From: Diogma glabrata
Lineage: Eukaryota > Arthropoda > Insecta > Diptera > Cylindrotomidae
NCBI GenBank assembly: GCA_963693315.1
Contig: OY856188.1
Span: 99,546,915-99,610,914, forward strand
Direction: 5' to 3'
DNA: 64,000 nt
Shown piece after piece: positions 45,742 to 57,129 of this stretch; position 1 is the first letter of the stretch; each line of letters begins with the position of its first letter. The notes under the pieces are model-generated. The model made no database searches, was not told where the DNA came from, and was given only the letters and a program-made list of their open reading frames with translations. The translations under genes were made by a program, and so were the position numbers.

Positions 45742-46438
45742 TGTTACGTTTTTCACACCTTACTTCGAATTGGCCTAACTCACAATTCGATAAACGTAAT
45801 TCCCAATCTCTTCCTGAGTTCGATCACTGATTAGTAAGCACAAACACCAGGTTTTATTAAGTATTCAACACCTTAATTGTTTCACAACAACAGGAAAACA
45901 ATACAGCAAACACTATTCTTGACTAGAATATTCTTCCAACAGCTTCAGAAACTCCAACGGTTTATTGTAGAAATTTCCAGTACACCACGTTCAAAATAAT
46001 ACATAAAATATTTCTTCTCAATAGCACTTAAAACTTTATTTACAAAAACTTATTTTAAATATCACTTTTATAATTTTCATTTTACTATCGCAGGTTTAAA
46101 ATAAAACTAATTTTACATTTAATTTCACTTTACTGTCGCAGGTCTAAAATAAAACTAATTAAAAACTACAAAAGGTATTTTTCTTATATACCTTCTGCAA
46201 TACTTCTAGATAATTCGACATCACTTTCCAGAAACCTTGAGAAAACATTAGAATACTCGATTATTTTACGTTATGTTGATTTGATTCATAAAATCGTTTA
46301 TGTTGACCCCATTTCTAAGAAGAGACAACAACAACAATATTCATTTCATTAACTTGTTTGTTGATTTTATTTTCCTGGAAGTGACCGTAATCGTTTAGAT
46401 CTTTCTGTAATCGTCTAGATTTTTCTGCACTCGTAACA
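45742..46438 (-). repeat. 5' LTR of the gag-protease element
   Basis: 697 bp, nearly identical to 42590-43286. On the minus strand the primer-binding site follows its end after one base. Confidence 0.95.
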
Positions 46439-46567
46439 TTATTTTTTTGATTTATGTAATAGATTTATTTTTGAATTTTTTTCATTTTCAGTTTTTATTT
46501 GTAAATATTTTAGTGTATCTTAAAAAGAATGAATTTCGAAAGAGTGAATTTCGTATATATCAGTTGT

Positions 46568-47818
46568 TAATGGGTGATTCTACAAAAATCCATGTCATCA
46601 GTCAATAGATACCAAGTTTTATTATATTTTGTTGATATTTCAATTTGTTTTAAAAGAATTAAAAGTCTTTCATTTGGTCACCCAATTTCGGTTATTTATT
46701 TTAAATACAAGTGTGTTAAATAGCCCAATATATCCTCAAAATGTCAGTCCCCTGGCATGTCACCACCACGAAAACGCGCAATAAAATGGCTGTATATTAC
46801 ATATTACTATTAATTTAGGGAAACTTACTATTTTTCTATAATCTGTAATGTGCTTAGTAGTGTAAATCACAATTTTCATAATGTAATATTCTCAAGGTCA
46901 GTAGAAAAATAATAACAAACTTTGTCATCAGTTTTTATCGTCAGTCCCTTGTGTGTCTTTCAAATTTGAAGTTCTCGGTAAATATCACCGACTCAAGGTC
47001 AATTCCCAGTTAAATTTTAGCGTTGGTAGTAAAGTTAGCTACAAACCATGGCATTTGACGGGCGTTATTACTATGCCAGTGCTAGAGTGGTTGCTAACGT
47101 GTATATACGTGCCTAGCCAGTCAAAATATCAGTACTCTGGTGAGTCGTTATTTTCTTGTAAACCTGAGTTTTGTTTTAATTTAAACACAGTTATATTTGA
47201 TTTGTTAAAATGCAGCTTATTAATATTCGAAAAAACCAAAAAAAAACAATAGTTGTAATTATAACCTGAAATTTATGTCTTTTTCATCAATCCCCTGGCG
47301 TCAGTCTCCTGGTCAGTATTTAAATGTTTTCATGTTTTATAGGCACTGAATGTCAATTTTTTTGATTCCATTGTTTCTTGATTTCTCAGAAAATGTATAC
47401 TATTACTAAAACTACACTAAAATGATATAATTTAAGTAATATGTTATTAAAATGTCAAAAGACTGTTTTGAAGACTGAGGTAGTTCTCACGGTATTACAC
47501 GGTAACAGTTGTTTTTAATAGTTACTTGAGTGGTTTAATATTTAAAATATAAGTCCTTTTATTAGATTCAACGAAATTTGTTCAAGGTTTTAGTCAATTT
47601 CATACATTACTCTGTTACCCTCGTCAATCCCTAGCGGTCAAGTTCATAAAAATTAAAATATCTCAAAATATGCTAAAAAAAGTGACTGGCCCGATTGGGA
47701 ACAATATAGTCATTAGATTACCCATCTTAAATATCCGAATTTGTAGAAATTTAAAATAAAAAATATAGTCAACAAAATATCTTTAAAAGTTACCCAATTT
47801 TTGTAGAATCACCCTAAT
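46568..47818. mobile_element. TIR element of 1.24 kb with TAAT duplication
   Basis: The element spans 46572-47814, with perfect 18-bp ends GGGTGATTCTACAAAAAT and their complement. TAAT flanks it on both sides (46568-46571, 47815-47818). Inside, the motif 'gtcagtcccctggc' and variants ('cgtcagtcccttg', 'gcgtcagtctcctgg', 'cgtcaatccctagcgg') recurs at least five times. No transposase is seen. I cannot place it in a superfamily. Confidence 0.85.
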
Positions 47819-47867
47819 ATATTACGGTCTTTACGGTTCTGTTATAATTAAAATTAAGATTTTGATC

Positions 47868-49540
47868 ATGAACCTATACGAAACGTTCTTACATAACAAT
47901 GTTGAGTACTCGCTAAATATATCGTCAGCCAAAGTTCGCGAATGTTCAGATGGACTCAAAATTCTTTATTTGAACATTAATCGTTTGATGAGTGAACAAA
48001 AGAGACTAAACTTTCAACATTTTCTTAATTCATTTAACATTATCTTTGGTATTATTATTTCGGTTGAAACATGTTTTGAGGATATTGAGAATGTATTTAA
48101 GATGGATAATTATGATGTTGTTCATAGTATAAGAACCAATAGAATGGGCGGTGGGGTGTCGATTTATGTGTTAAGTAATATTCGTTTTAAATTATTATCA
48201 AATACTTTTATAAATGAGCATGAATTTGTAGTACGACTTCTTGATTACCATTTGAACATTATTACGTTTATCGTTCACTCACACAATTGAAAGTTTATTT
48301 GTTGATACTCTTGATAGGCTTTTGGAAGTTCACCAAAATTCTGTTGTGCTAGGAGATATGAACATAAATTTACTTAATTCGTCAGAAAATGCAGTTAAAA
48401 ATTATATTGACAGGATAGAAGCCAACAATTTCATTATACTTAACAGACTAGATTGTTTAATGCATACAAGAGCTCAGTGTCAAGTTCAAACTATAATAGA
48501 TCACGTTTTAACAGATATGCCCAATGCCTATTTCCTATTAAATCTTAGTGATGCTCCTCTAAGTGATCATAGATATGTGTTTCTTAATGTAAACTGTCAA
48601 AATATCGTTAAAAAAAACGAAGTCAGTCTTTACAAGCAGCTTCATAGTAATGTCATATATGTCTACATTAAAACATTTGACTTAATCAATTCTAATTTAG
48701 AAATTTTTCATACTTTTTTATCAAAATTGATCTGCGACAACACTTTTGATATTAGTAAGTGTTTGTCCTATAATTATCGGAAGCCTTGGTTTAATTATTC
48801 CCATAAACAATTGAAAATTGAAAGAGATAAATTCTATAAGCTCTACAAAAGATTTCCGACCAATAATTACTTTGAACGAAAATTCAAGGAATTAAGGAAT
48901 AAATTTACTAATAATTTGATTACGTCTAAGAAATAATATTATTCAAAGCTAGTATCTAAGTGTGTACATATGACCCATCTAAATTATTGAAAATAATTAA
49001 TGAAATTATCTCAAACCAAACCAAATCGACCAATCCACCCAAAATTATTCTGAATATTAATGGTGAACAGGTAGAAAATGATGTAAATATTGCTAATCAC
49101 TTCAATGAATTTTTTTGTGCAGTTGGTCCTAAACTGGCAAGTAAATTACCCTATGTAAGCAATACTTTTACTGTGGATTATGAGAAAAGTCCACCCATAA
49201 TAACAGAATTTGAATTAACTACCATAGAAGAAGTGATTGATGTAATAAAAAGTTTTAAGCTATCTAGTTCACCAGGTTATGATGAAATCCCAGCGTCAAT
49301 AATTAAATATCTGTCTGACTCTGACTATCTTGGTCAATTTTTTTTAAATGAATTCAATAAACTGTTGCGTCTCAGTTCTCCAACATACACTTCCAACATA
49401 CTTGAAAATTGCAAAAGTAACTGCAATTTATAAAACTGGTGATAAGACCGATATATCGAATTATAGACCTATTTCTGTTTTATGTTTTTTCTCTAAGGTG
49501 TATGAAACGATTATAAAAAAAGATTGGTGGAATTTCTCAG
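47868..49540 (+). pseudogene. LINE ORF2: endonuclease and start of reverse transcriptase
   Basis: ATG at 47868 (MNLYETFLHNNVEYSLN). The endonuclease blocks are ILYLNINRLMSE, the catalytic-E block VETCF, RMGGGVSIYV, and after a frameshift near 48290 VVLGDMNINLL and APLSDHRYVFL. After stops near 48936, the linker (SNQTKSTNPPKIILNINGEQ) and RT start (LSSSPGYDEIPASIIKY, then IAKVTAIYKTGDKTDISNYR, PISVL) follow, with another frameshift near 49390. Broken by MITE N at 49553. It looks like a CR1/Jockey-type LINE ORF2. Confidence 0.78.
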
Positions 49541-49552
49541 GTCTAACAATAC

Positions 49553-50086
49553 CCGTGTTCCTTTTAGGTAAACTTGCTACCCGAACCGAATTTTAAATGG
49601 AACGACTTAAATGTGAGGTGTATTAGATTTTTGATCTACTACAACTCAAATTCTTTCTTACCACACGTTTCCGACATTTTTTTTGACAATAAATTGTTTT
49701 GACAATTTTGAAAAACAATATTGCTAAACAACGTAAAAGAAAATTATTAGTTTGACAAAATTTTAAGTTTAAATTTTATTTTGAGTTTGTTAAATTTAAG
49801 AAAATTAATTAAATATTAAAAAATTTCTGAAAATTAAAATTATGATTCATGCAAAATATAAACAATTAAAGAAAGCTGGACAGAAATATGACATTTAGGC
49901 TACAAATTCTAAATTTGTATAAGCATTTGGGCAAACATATTTGAAATTATTCTCTTAACTGACAAAAACTCTGGCGGTGAATAGAAGCGTAAGTTTGTCA
50001 CGTAGCTTTACCATCATTTGATATGGTTAACTTGAAAACGAAATTTAGTACAAAAATAAAGGAAAATGTGGTAAATGGAACACACT
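49553..50086 (-). mobile_element. MITE family N, copy 2, in the LINE reverse transcriptase
   Basis: Reverse complement of 26993-27517 over its whole length. The RT frame stops just before it (FLSG...) and resumes after it (LNILHKDQFRFQK), so the edges are well defined. Short imperfect TIRs GTGTTCC/GGAACAC. Confidence 0.8.
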
Positions 50087-50420
50087 TAATATATTACACA
50101 AAGATCAATTTAGGTTCCAAAAATGTAGTAATACTACCTCAGCTGTTCTAAACTTAGTTGATAATATTCTAAAGTCATTTAATGATAAAAATGTCACAAG
50201 TTCTCTATTCATTGACGTGAAAAATGCATTTGATTGTGTAGATTATGTATTCTTATTAAAAATCTGAAAAAAACAGGCATATCGGGCAGTGCACTGGATC
50301 TATTGCAAGATTACCTTCGAAATCGCAAACAGTTTGTTGTTCATAATGGAAAACATAATGACTGATGATCTGTTAATGATTCATGATTGGTTCGTTATGA
50401 ATAAACTCACAATGAATACA
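50087..50420 (+). pseudogene. LINE reverse transcriptase, middle part
   Basis: Reads LHKDQFRFQKCSNTTSAVLN, then SLFIDVKNAFDCVDY and, after a frameshift, GSALDLLQDYLRNRKQF, then LLMIHDWFVMNKLTMNT. The catalytic YADD block is deleted. Ends at the T-run of the next insertion. Confidence 0.75.
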
Positions 50421-50860
50421 TCTTTTTTTTTTTTTTTTTTTTTTTTAATAAAATGTGTTGTGTAATAGGGTTTAGAATATGTGTCACAACAACACATAAA
50501 TACCTTGTAAGACCTAGGTCTAGACCTGGGTCCCACAACAACTGGCGTTCTGAGGTGTAGATTAACGCTTTTTTTTTAAACATCTGTGGGTTGAAGCCAC
50601 CTGAGACTAAGTGTTCCGGCAAACTATTCCATTTGTACGCAGTTCGGACAAAGAAGTCTCTCTGCGATCTGCCAGTATGACAGCGCGGGATCTTTACCGT
50701 TTCACTGGTTGCGGCAGCCGATTGCCGAGTGGAACGGGGGTAAGAATAAGTTTGAGGCATGATGCCGCTGATTTCATCTGAGCACTGCTGAAATCTAAAC
50801 ACATCTAAAACACATTTCATAACATTTGTGACCAAAAACTCTTCAACGCAGAACACCTTT
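50420..50860 (-). mobile_element. 5'-truncated LINE, 3' end with poly(A)
   Basis: On the minus strand: the C-terminal part of a LINE reverse transcriptase (SETVKIPRCHTGRSQRDFFV, TAYKWNSLPEHLVSGGFNPQ), a short 3' UTR and an A-run (T-run at 50422-50444). Its last 110 bp are shared with family A repeats, linking both to one LINE family. Inserted in the RT of the 41.4-51.7 kb LINE. Confidence 0.8.
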
Positions 50861-51498
50861 GACCAACTGGCTCTGAATAGTAATGTGATTAACCGGAAGC
50901 ATGAAACAGAGTATTTGGGACTAACGATAGACTCAGAACTAAATTGAAGTTCTCACATTAATAAAGTAATCACCAAAATAAAACCTGATGTTGGAGTATT
51001 ATGTAGACTTAAGTTATATTTAAACGTAAATATCTTAAAACAATATTATTACTGCCATATTAACAGTCGCTTAACATATTAATTGCCAGTGTGGAATTCT
51101 ACATCTCAAACTCGATTAAATACTCTTTTTATACTTAAAAAAAAGCTCTGAAACACATTTTTCGTTTTGGTAGACTGGAGCCGACAGTAAACGTATTCGC
51201 TCGATCTAATGATATCCTTCCGCTGCCTATGATGATAAATTACGAAATGCTTCTCACTGTCTTCAAGATAATAAATGAAATGATGAGATATAATACAGAA
51301 CTCATAACAGTTGGACAAATTACTGGAAGGAACACCAGGAACGCGAGAAATTTTTATGTATCCTACACTAGACTGTCTTTAATCCAGAATACATTCTTTT
51401 CCAGAATACAAAACATATCCTTACCAAACTTTAAAAAATTTTTAAAACCTGAGTTTTTTACAAAATTTGAACTGGGCTCTATGAGAACAACATCATAG
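50861..51498 (+). pseudogene. LINE reverse transcriptase, C-terminal part
   Basis: Reads FDQLALNSNVINRKHETEYL, GLTIDSELN (thumb region), LPVWNSTSQTRLNTLFI, then NDILPLPMMINYEMLLTVFK and the end ISLPNFKKFLKPEFF. Several stops and shifts. After it comes a T-rich 3' UTR ending in (TAAA)n at 51717-51740. Confidence 0.7.
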
Positions 51499-52029
51499 TA
51501 TATTGATAAATTTGTTTGCTCTTCGTTATCAACATAAAAGTTGATTTGGCTTGCTCAATATTGTTATTGTAATTACATACGTATTTATATATTTATATAT
51601 ATTTTTTTGTTTTTGTTAAGTTTTGTTTATTTTTTTTTAATTCATAATATTGATATTTGTCTACAATGTTATATTATAATTCAAACTTCTATTTTCATGT
51701 AAATTCATATTTTTGAAAATAAATAAATAAATAAATAAAAAAAAAAAGGTCTGCAAGGTCGCAGAAGCGAGGCAAATAAAATCAATATAAAACGAAGAAT
51801 TATACAACCGTATTCATCATGTTGACCAAGGTAATTGAAAAGTTTACAACTGGAAAAGAATGAGCCAAAAAGTTGCCAATATTACAAATAATAATAAAAT
51901 ATTAATATCCTTTATAACTTTTGACCCATAAATGTCCGTAAATTTTTTTTCATAATTATGATGCAGAGGACCTAATCTTTTCTATTTATCTCAAAAATCG
52001 CTATTTTGAAAACTGGGCTAAAATAGGCA

Positions 52030-52865
52030 TATTCCTAGCTGGTCTAAGAATGCCAGCATATTTTGTAGATATTTTCGTTTTGGATGAAGATGATCTCTTA
52101 AGTTTTGTTGAATTATGTCCCGTTTTGTGCAGCAATATGCTTATTTCGGCTAATTTTGATTACGTGGATGTCCAAAGCTTCCGTTCAGCACCTAATATCA
52201 CTTTTTTAGGAAAAAAATTGGGAAAAGCTAAGGGTTAACCTTTGCTTTTGGAAATCCGGCAAAATATGTGGTCACCGATCAAACGATATGTCAACTGAAA
52301 GAGGAGACACAAACACGCACCATGCTGAAACTTGAGCTTAATCCAGCAACAGGTCTAAGAAATTCAGCATGTTTTGTAGATATTTTCGTTTTGTATGAAA
52401 AAACTGCTATCTCTTAAGTTTTGTTCATTAATGTCCAATTTTGTGTAGCAATCTGCTTATTTCAGCTAATTTTGATTACGTGAATGTCCTAAGCTTCCGT
52501 TCAGAACCTAATCTCAAAATTTTTGGAGTGGCCACCGATCTTGGCAAATGATATGACAACTAAAAGAGCAGACCAAAACATGCATCTTGCTGAAGTTTGA
52601 GCTTAATCCAGTAACGGGTCTAAACATGTCAGCATGTTTTGATTTATGTCCAATTTTGTGTACCAACTTGCTTATTTCGGCTAATTTTGATTACGTGGAT
52701 GTCCAAAGCTTCCGTTTAGCACCTAATTTCGATTGGAAAAAAATTTGCGAAAAAACGAAGGGGTTAGTAAACCTTTGCGTTTAGAAACCCAGCAAAATGC
52801 GTGACCGATCTTGGCAAATGATATGTCCACTGCAAGAGGAGACCAAGACAACTCAGAATTTAACA
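52030..52865 (+). repeat. Satellite-like repeat S, about three monomers
   Basis: The blocks 'ggtctaagaatgccagcat', 'tagatattttcgtttt', 'gcttatttcggctaattttg', 'gattacgtggatgtccaaag' and 'gatatgtcaactgaaagagg' recur at about 310 and 265 bp spacing. The same unit is found at 36475-36685 and 40203-40440. The ORFs over it are not genes. Confidence 0.85.
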
Positions 52866-53345
52866 ACTAAATGATCTCTCTCTATCTATTTGAGTGAATT
52901 TTGTGGAAAACAAAATTGACAATAATGCGAACAAAATCCTGATGGTTTAACCCAACAATTTTAGTTCGTTTTTGTGGTTTTTGGTATTTCGAAAAAAAAT
53001 TATTTTTTATATCAACGAGTAATATTTTAAATGCAAATTGCTATTGTGCTGAGCACAAACAAATAAAACGTGGCTGTTCGTTGTTCTTGGTTTGGCCCTG
53101 CAAATATTATTCAAATGAACCGTAACTTTGATTCAGAATTTAACAATTAAATGATACTCAGGATGATTTTCAGGATCCATTTTAGTGAATTTTGTAAAAA
53201 AAACGGCAAAAAAACCAACAAAAAACTGATAGTTAGCCCACGCTTTCGAAATTTCGAAAAAAAAACCTTTTTCTAGCGAGTAACATTTTAAAAGAAAACT
53301 GCCGTTCTGCTAACCACAAATTGAGATAGGATTCGTTTTTTTCTT
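52855..53345 (+). repeat. Tandem duplication, about 285-bp unit
   Basis: 'ctcagaatttaacaactaaa' (52854) recurs as 'ttcagaatttaacaattaaa' (53131). Each unit continues with 'gtgaattttgt', 'gtaayattttaaa' and 'caaa...ggttcg/ggattcg'. Two diverged units directly after satellite S. Confidence 0.7.
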
Positions 53346-53447
53346 GGTTTTTACTGTAGTTTTTCATCCAAATACTCCGAAATTGTGGTGAATTGTGATG
53401 AATGAAAGATCTGACACAAAAAATGACTCACCTGAATCCATCATAAA

Positions 53448-53870
53448 GCTAGGTTTCAAGCTGGGTTTTAATATGCGAACTGTGGACTGTGAACTGCGGT
53501 CTGTGGATGGCGTTATCGACCAATCAGAAATGAGATATTTTATATGCACCATGTCCGCAGATGAAAGTTCGAGAGAAACTGGGTTTTAACATGCGAACTG
53601 CGAACTGTGGATGGTGTTATCAACCAATCAGAAATGAGATATTTTATATTCGCCACGTTCGCAGATGATAGTTCGAAATATGGTTTTATTTTATCTTTTC
53701 TGTCGCATTAGTAGGAATACATACAGACTAGGTTTTAACATGTAAACTGTGAACTGTGGATGGTATTATTATTCATATAATAAGAATTTTGTAGCGAATA
53801 TAAAATTCTGTTCTTTGATCGGTTAAAAATACATTTCACAGTCCAGCATGTTAAAACGTAGCGGCATTAA
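53448..53870. repeat. Tandem repeat of about 130 bp with inverted ends
   Basis: Units at 53461 and 53580 both read 'gggttttaayatgcgaactg', 'ccaatcagaaatgagatatt' and 'gcagatgawagttcga'. A third is partial at 53730. The right end (53846-53866) reads as the complement of the left end ('cagcatgttaaaacgtagc' against 'gctaggttt...tttaatatg'), so the array may be the inside of a TIR element. Confidence 0.65.
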
Positions 53871-54850
53871 AATGCGGCAAATCCTTTGTGAAATTAATAT
53901 AAAAAACGGTTATTTTTTTAACACAAATTTAATTTAATTTTTTTTCAATTATGTATTTTTCTTTTATGTATTTGTTTTTTTTTCTGTATTTCGGCAGTAA
54001 AATTACTCGTGCATAAAATACAATAAGATGACATTTTGTTTTATTTATTATAATTTTTATGATGATAATATATTTGTTTGTTTTATATTAATTTAATAAT
54101 TAATTAACTGTTAATTAATTTATAAATATATTAAATGTTTCATGATTTTTGTTTTATTTTTAAATAAAAAATATATATTAATTATTTATGTATAAATATT
54201 AGAAAAAAAAATGTGTGCAAAAACAACAACAACAAAAACAAAATAAAATTTAAAATATTTACGATTAAAAATATAATTTTTTTTTGATTCTTAATAAATA
54301 TAAATTTATTTAAAATTAGTTTAATAATTAATAATATTTAAATTTGTTTTATTATATTATATAAATACAATTTTGTTTGTTTGTTTAAATTCATTAAATC
54401 CTAATGTTTAGTTTTTGAAATTCCTTTAAAATTTAAAATTAATGTTTTAAATAATTTAAAAGTATTGGTAAATAAATTAAGATGATTTTTGGTAACTATA
54501 TTTTATAGTTTTAAATAATAAATATTTGAAGAGTTTAAATCAGCACGAATTATTCCCTAAAACAAAATCTAAATTATTTGAAATTTTAACAAATTAATAA
54601 ATAAAATAGTTTGAGCTTTGTTAATATATAATAAAATCAAGTTTATTTAAATTGAAAACGAAAAGTTTGACGTATGTATACATATTTATGATATTTGCTT
54701 GGGTGGAAGAGAGATTAAAATCAGGCAATAATATAAAAAGTTCTATTTGAGTTAGAATACAACTAATCAAGATAATGTTCGTACGGTGTCAGATGCAATA
54801 ATGATACAGGACAAAACTATGAGTTTTCAAAAAGCTATCTTGTTGCTCTA
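53870..54850. other. Extremely AT-rich non-coding stretch
   Basis: No gene or repeat is recognised. Long A/T runs. Confidence 0.6.
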
Positions 54851-56400
54851 TTGCGAACTGAATTATTGGAGAGACGTGATCATTGGTGTCAGTTTTTGTG
54901 AATTACAATATTAAAAACCTTTAAAAATCAAAAGTTTTCTCATCTTCTTTCAACAGCAAATAGGGTTAACAACTGATATCAACGATACGTCCCTGTTTAA
55001 TATAGCCATCGAAAAGAAACAAGAAATTGTTTGTTCAACTATTGTTGGGTTTGTTTTTTGGTGGTACATACCTTACGCGTACGTTTTAAAGAAACATTTT
55101 TCTTCGCTTAGATCTATGGAAGAGTCAGATATATTATGTAATCTTTTGTTACCTATGTCAACGGAATACTACATGGTGGTTACGGCTAAGCCTTGTCACT
55201 AGATGTGTCACGTAAGTTTTGTTAAAAATCGATTAATGGATGAGGAAATTAAAAGAAAGAATGTTAACAGTGGAAAACGTTCGGTTGCACCATCAAATGC
55301 TTTTCAATCTTCAGAAAGGCTTTTTTGGATATAAGGAAAAGTTCTAATAATTCTGAATTTCAACGTTATAGATGCGGGAAGCTAGGTCATAAAACAACAC
55401 AGTACAGGGTTAAGTTACCGCATAATTTTTAACGTAGCAGATATTCTAAAAAATGATAAAATTGAAAGCAATTCTATTCAACAATAGTATATTTTCCTAC
55501 AAGGCATGAAAACGTTTTTATCTCGCGTAGGCAATGCAATTTTTTCTGATAGTAATATATAATCGATATTTACTATAAATTATAAAGTTAGAAATCGACA
55601 ACAAAACATTCAAAATTCATATTCTATTTTTTCATGGTTGCGTTGTTTAAAATACTTTGTAAAATTATATGAAAAGCTAAACTATAATTTGTTATTCTTT
55701 TTCACTAGTGAATTGACTTTTCGCATAGAAAAATTAGTTTTTCATTTTTCACTACTCGTGAAAATGAATTAACAAATAGTATTTCATGGTTTTTGGATTC
55801 AGGAGCAACGGAACATTTCGTAAGTAATAATGCTTTTATATAATTTGAGAATTAATAGAATTGAGAATTTATATAACTTGAAAAAATTTTAAAATCCATT
55901 TGGAGATGTTTTTATGTAAATGGTAAACCAATTTTCATTCAAATTCAGAGCATTTTGTCATTGCCTGTCTTCAACATAATTTACCCTGTCTTCAACATAA
56001 TTTACTTTCAGTTCAAAGTTGAAAATGATTGGCTAATGCATAATATTTAAAAATTCAAAAGATTCTATTTATAAAGGAAAAAAGTGATTGCTATGGCTTG
56101 ACGGAACAGTTGCCGATGATATGTATTAAAACTTTTGGTGAGAACGACATTGATAAGTTCTGATATTCCTGGTAAGAGTTGTGGCATAACACACTTAGAC
56201 AATAAATATTAAGAGGATTATGCTGTATTTGCAATTCATCCTGAAAATTTTATAGATAAAGTAAAAATTTAGATGAAGTTAAAACAAAACAAGATAAAAA
56301 TTAGTGGATATTGGAAAACCGAATGAGCTCACAAGATGAATTATTTGTTCATAGGGTCAACAAATGTTACAAACTTCATTCAGTTACTAATTAAAATTTC
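54850..56400 (+). pseudogene. Decayed copia-like gag and protease
   Basis: Fragments in several frames resemble copia-type gag: LCNLLLPMSTEYYMVVTA, SFVKNRLMDEEIKRKNVN (55216-55270), a zinc-knuckle remnant RCGKLGHKTTQYR (55370-55408), and the protease block WFLDSGATEHFVSNN (55787-55831). Downstream a short LWHNTL-like piece recalls the integrase zinc-binding region. Many stops. No LTRs are recognised. Confidence 0.65.
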
Positions 56401-56417
56401 AATTTTGTAATTTTATA

Positions 56418-56895
56418 GGTGCGTGCCACTAAGCACTCAAGACAATCACGACCACGACCGCTTTTTTCCGGTTCCACTTGCTTCTGAGCGTTACAATTGT
56501 AAACTCAAGTGGAATGGATTATCTGATCGTTTTAGGCGTTGCCGTCAAAAATACAAATGGTGAGTTTGAACAAATAAATTAGAAGCTACAATTTGTAAGT
56601 TTTAACAATAAACTTTAATAATTAGGTGCGTGCACAGTAAAAAAACTTTTACTCATGAGATCCAAATTTGTATGATAATTATTTTGAGTAAAAAATTACA
56701 CAAATTCGCTCTTGTTTTCGCCATCTTTAAATTTTAAAAATGGCGCTAAACTTATCAACACTCAATTCAACGCACCTTTTGAGATGGTTCGTTATGAGCT
56801 TGATGTGATTCACCGCGACTACAACGACCGTCGTCGTCAAGTGGAACGGATGTAGGGTCATTTTGAGTGTTGTGAACGCTTAGTGGAACGCACCC
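56418..56895. mobile_element. TIR element with TA/TATA duplication
   Basis: The ends GGTGCGTGCCACTAAGC and GCTTAGTGGAACGCACCC are inverted, flanked by TATA. The next internal parts also pair ('cacgaccacgaccgc' against 'gcgactacaacgaccgtcg' loosely). A second partial end 'aggtgcgtgcacagt' lies at 56625. About 480 bp, non-coding. Confidence 0.75.
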
Positions 56896-57129
56896 TATAA
56901 TTTGTCACTTCCGTTTTGTATTCGCCATATAAATTATCCTTTATTTAAAATAGTGTTCATCTGCTTCATTTATTTTTAAACTGGATAAAGGAGATAATTA
57001 TTTCATTAGGTTATGGGCTCAGGCAGCATTGTATATATAAAGATATTATAAGGTTTTATAAACATATCATAAGGATTTTAGGAACAATAAGCACAGCGAA
57101 AATTTAATACAACATCACAAAGTTAAATG

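Larger units (their letters stand above)
42586..46442 (-). mobile_element. Ty3/gypsy-type LTR element with only gag and protease
   Basis: Two 697-bp LTRs flank a 2.45-kb inner part on the minus strand. The TSD is TTAT (42586-42589 and 46439-46442). The primer-binding site TGGTGACATCGG follows the 5' LTR (right side) after one base, and the purine tract AGTGGAGGG precedes the 3' LTR. The inner part codes gag and protease but no reverse transcriptase, RNase H or integrase. I see one difference between the LTRs (T at 42937, C at 46089), so insertion was recent. It sits in the ORF1-ORF2 spacer of the LINE at 41.4-51.7 kb. Confidence 0.93.
41400..51745 (+). mobile_element. Second LINE (Jockey/CR1-like), broken by four later insertions
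   Basis: Plus-strand LINE with an ORF1 (41804-42532), an ORF2 starting at 47868 (endonuclease, reverse transcriptase) and a 3' tail of TAAA repeats at 51717-51740. It is interrupted by the LTR element 42590-46438, a TIR element 46572-47814, MITE N at 49553-50086 and a truncated LINE at about 50420-50860. Without these insertions it would be about 4 kb. The 5' limit is uncertain. Several frameshifts mean it is dead. Confidence 0.8.

Noticed and set aside
52050..52784. 62-65-codon ORFs in the satellite
   Set aside because: Same frame in related monomers but no start or domain logic; product of repeat sequence.
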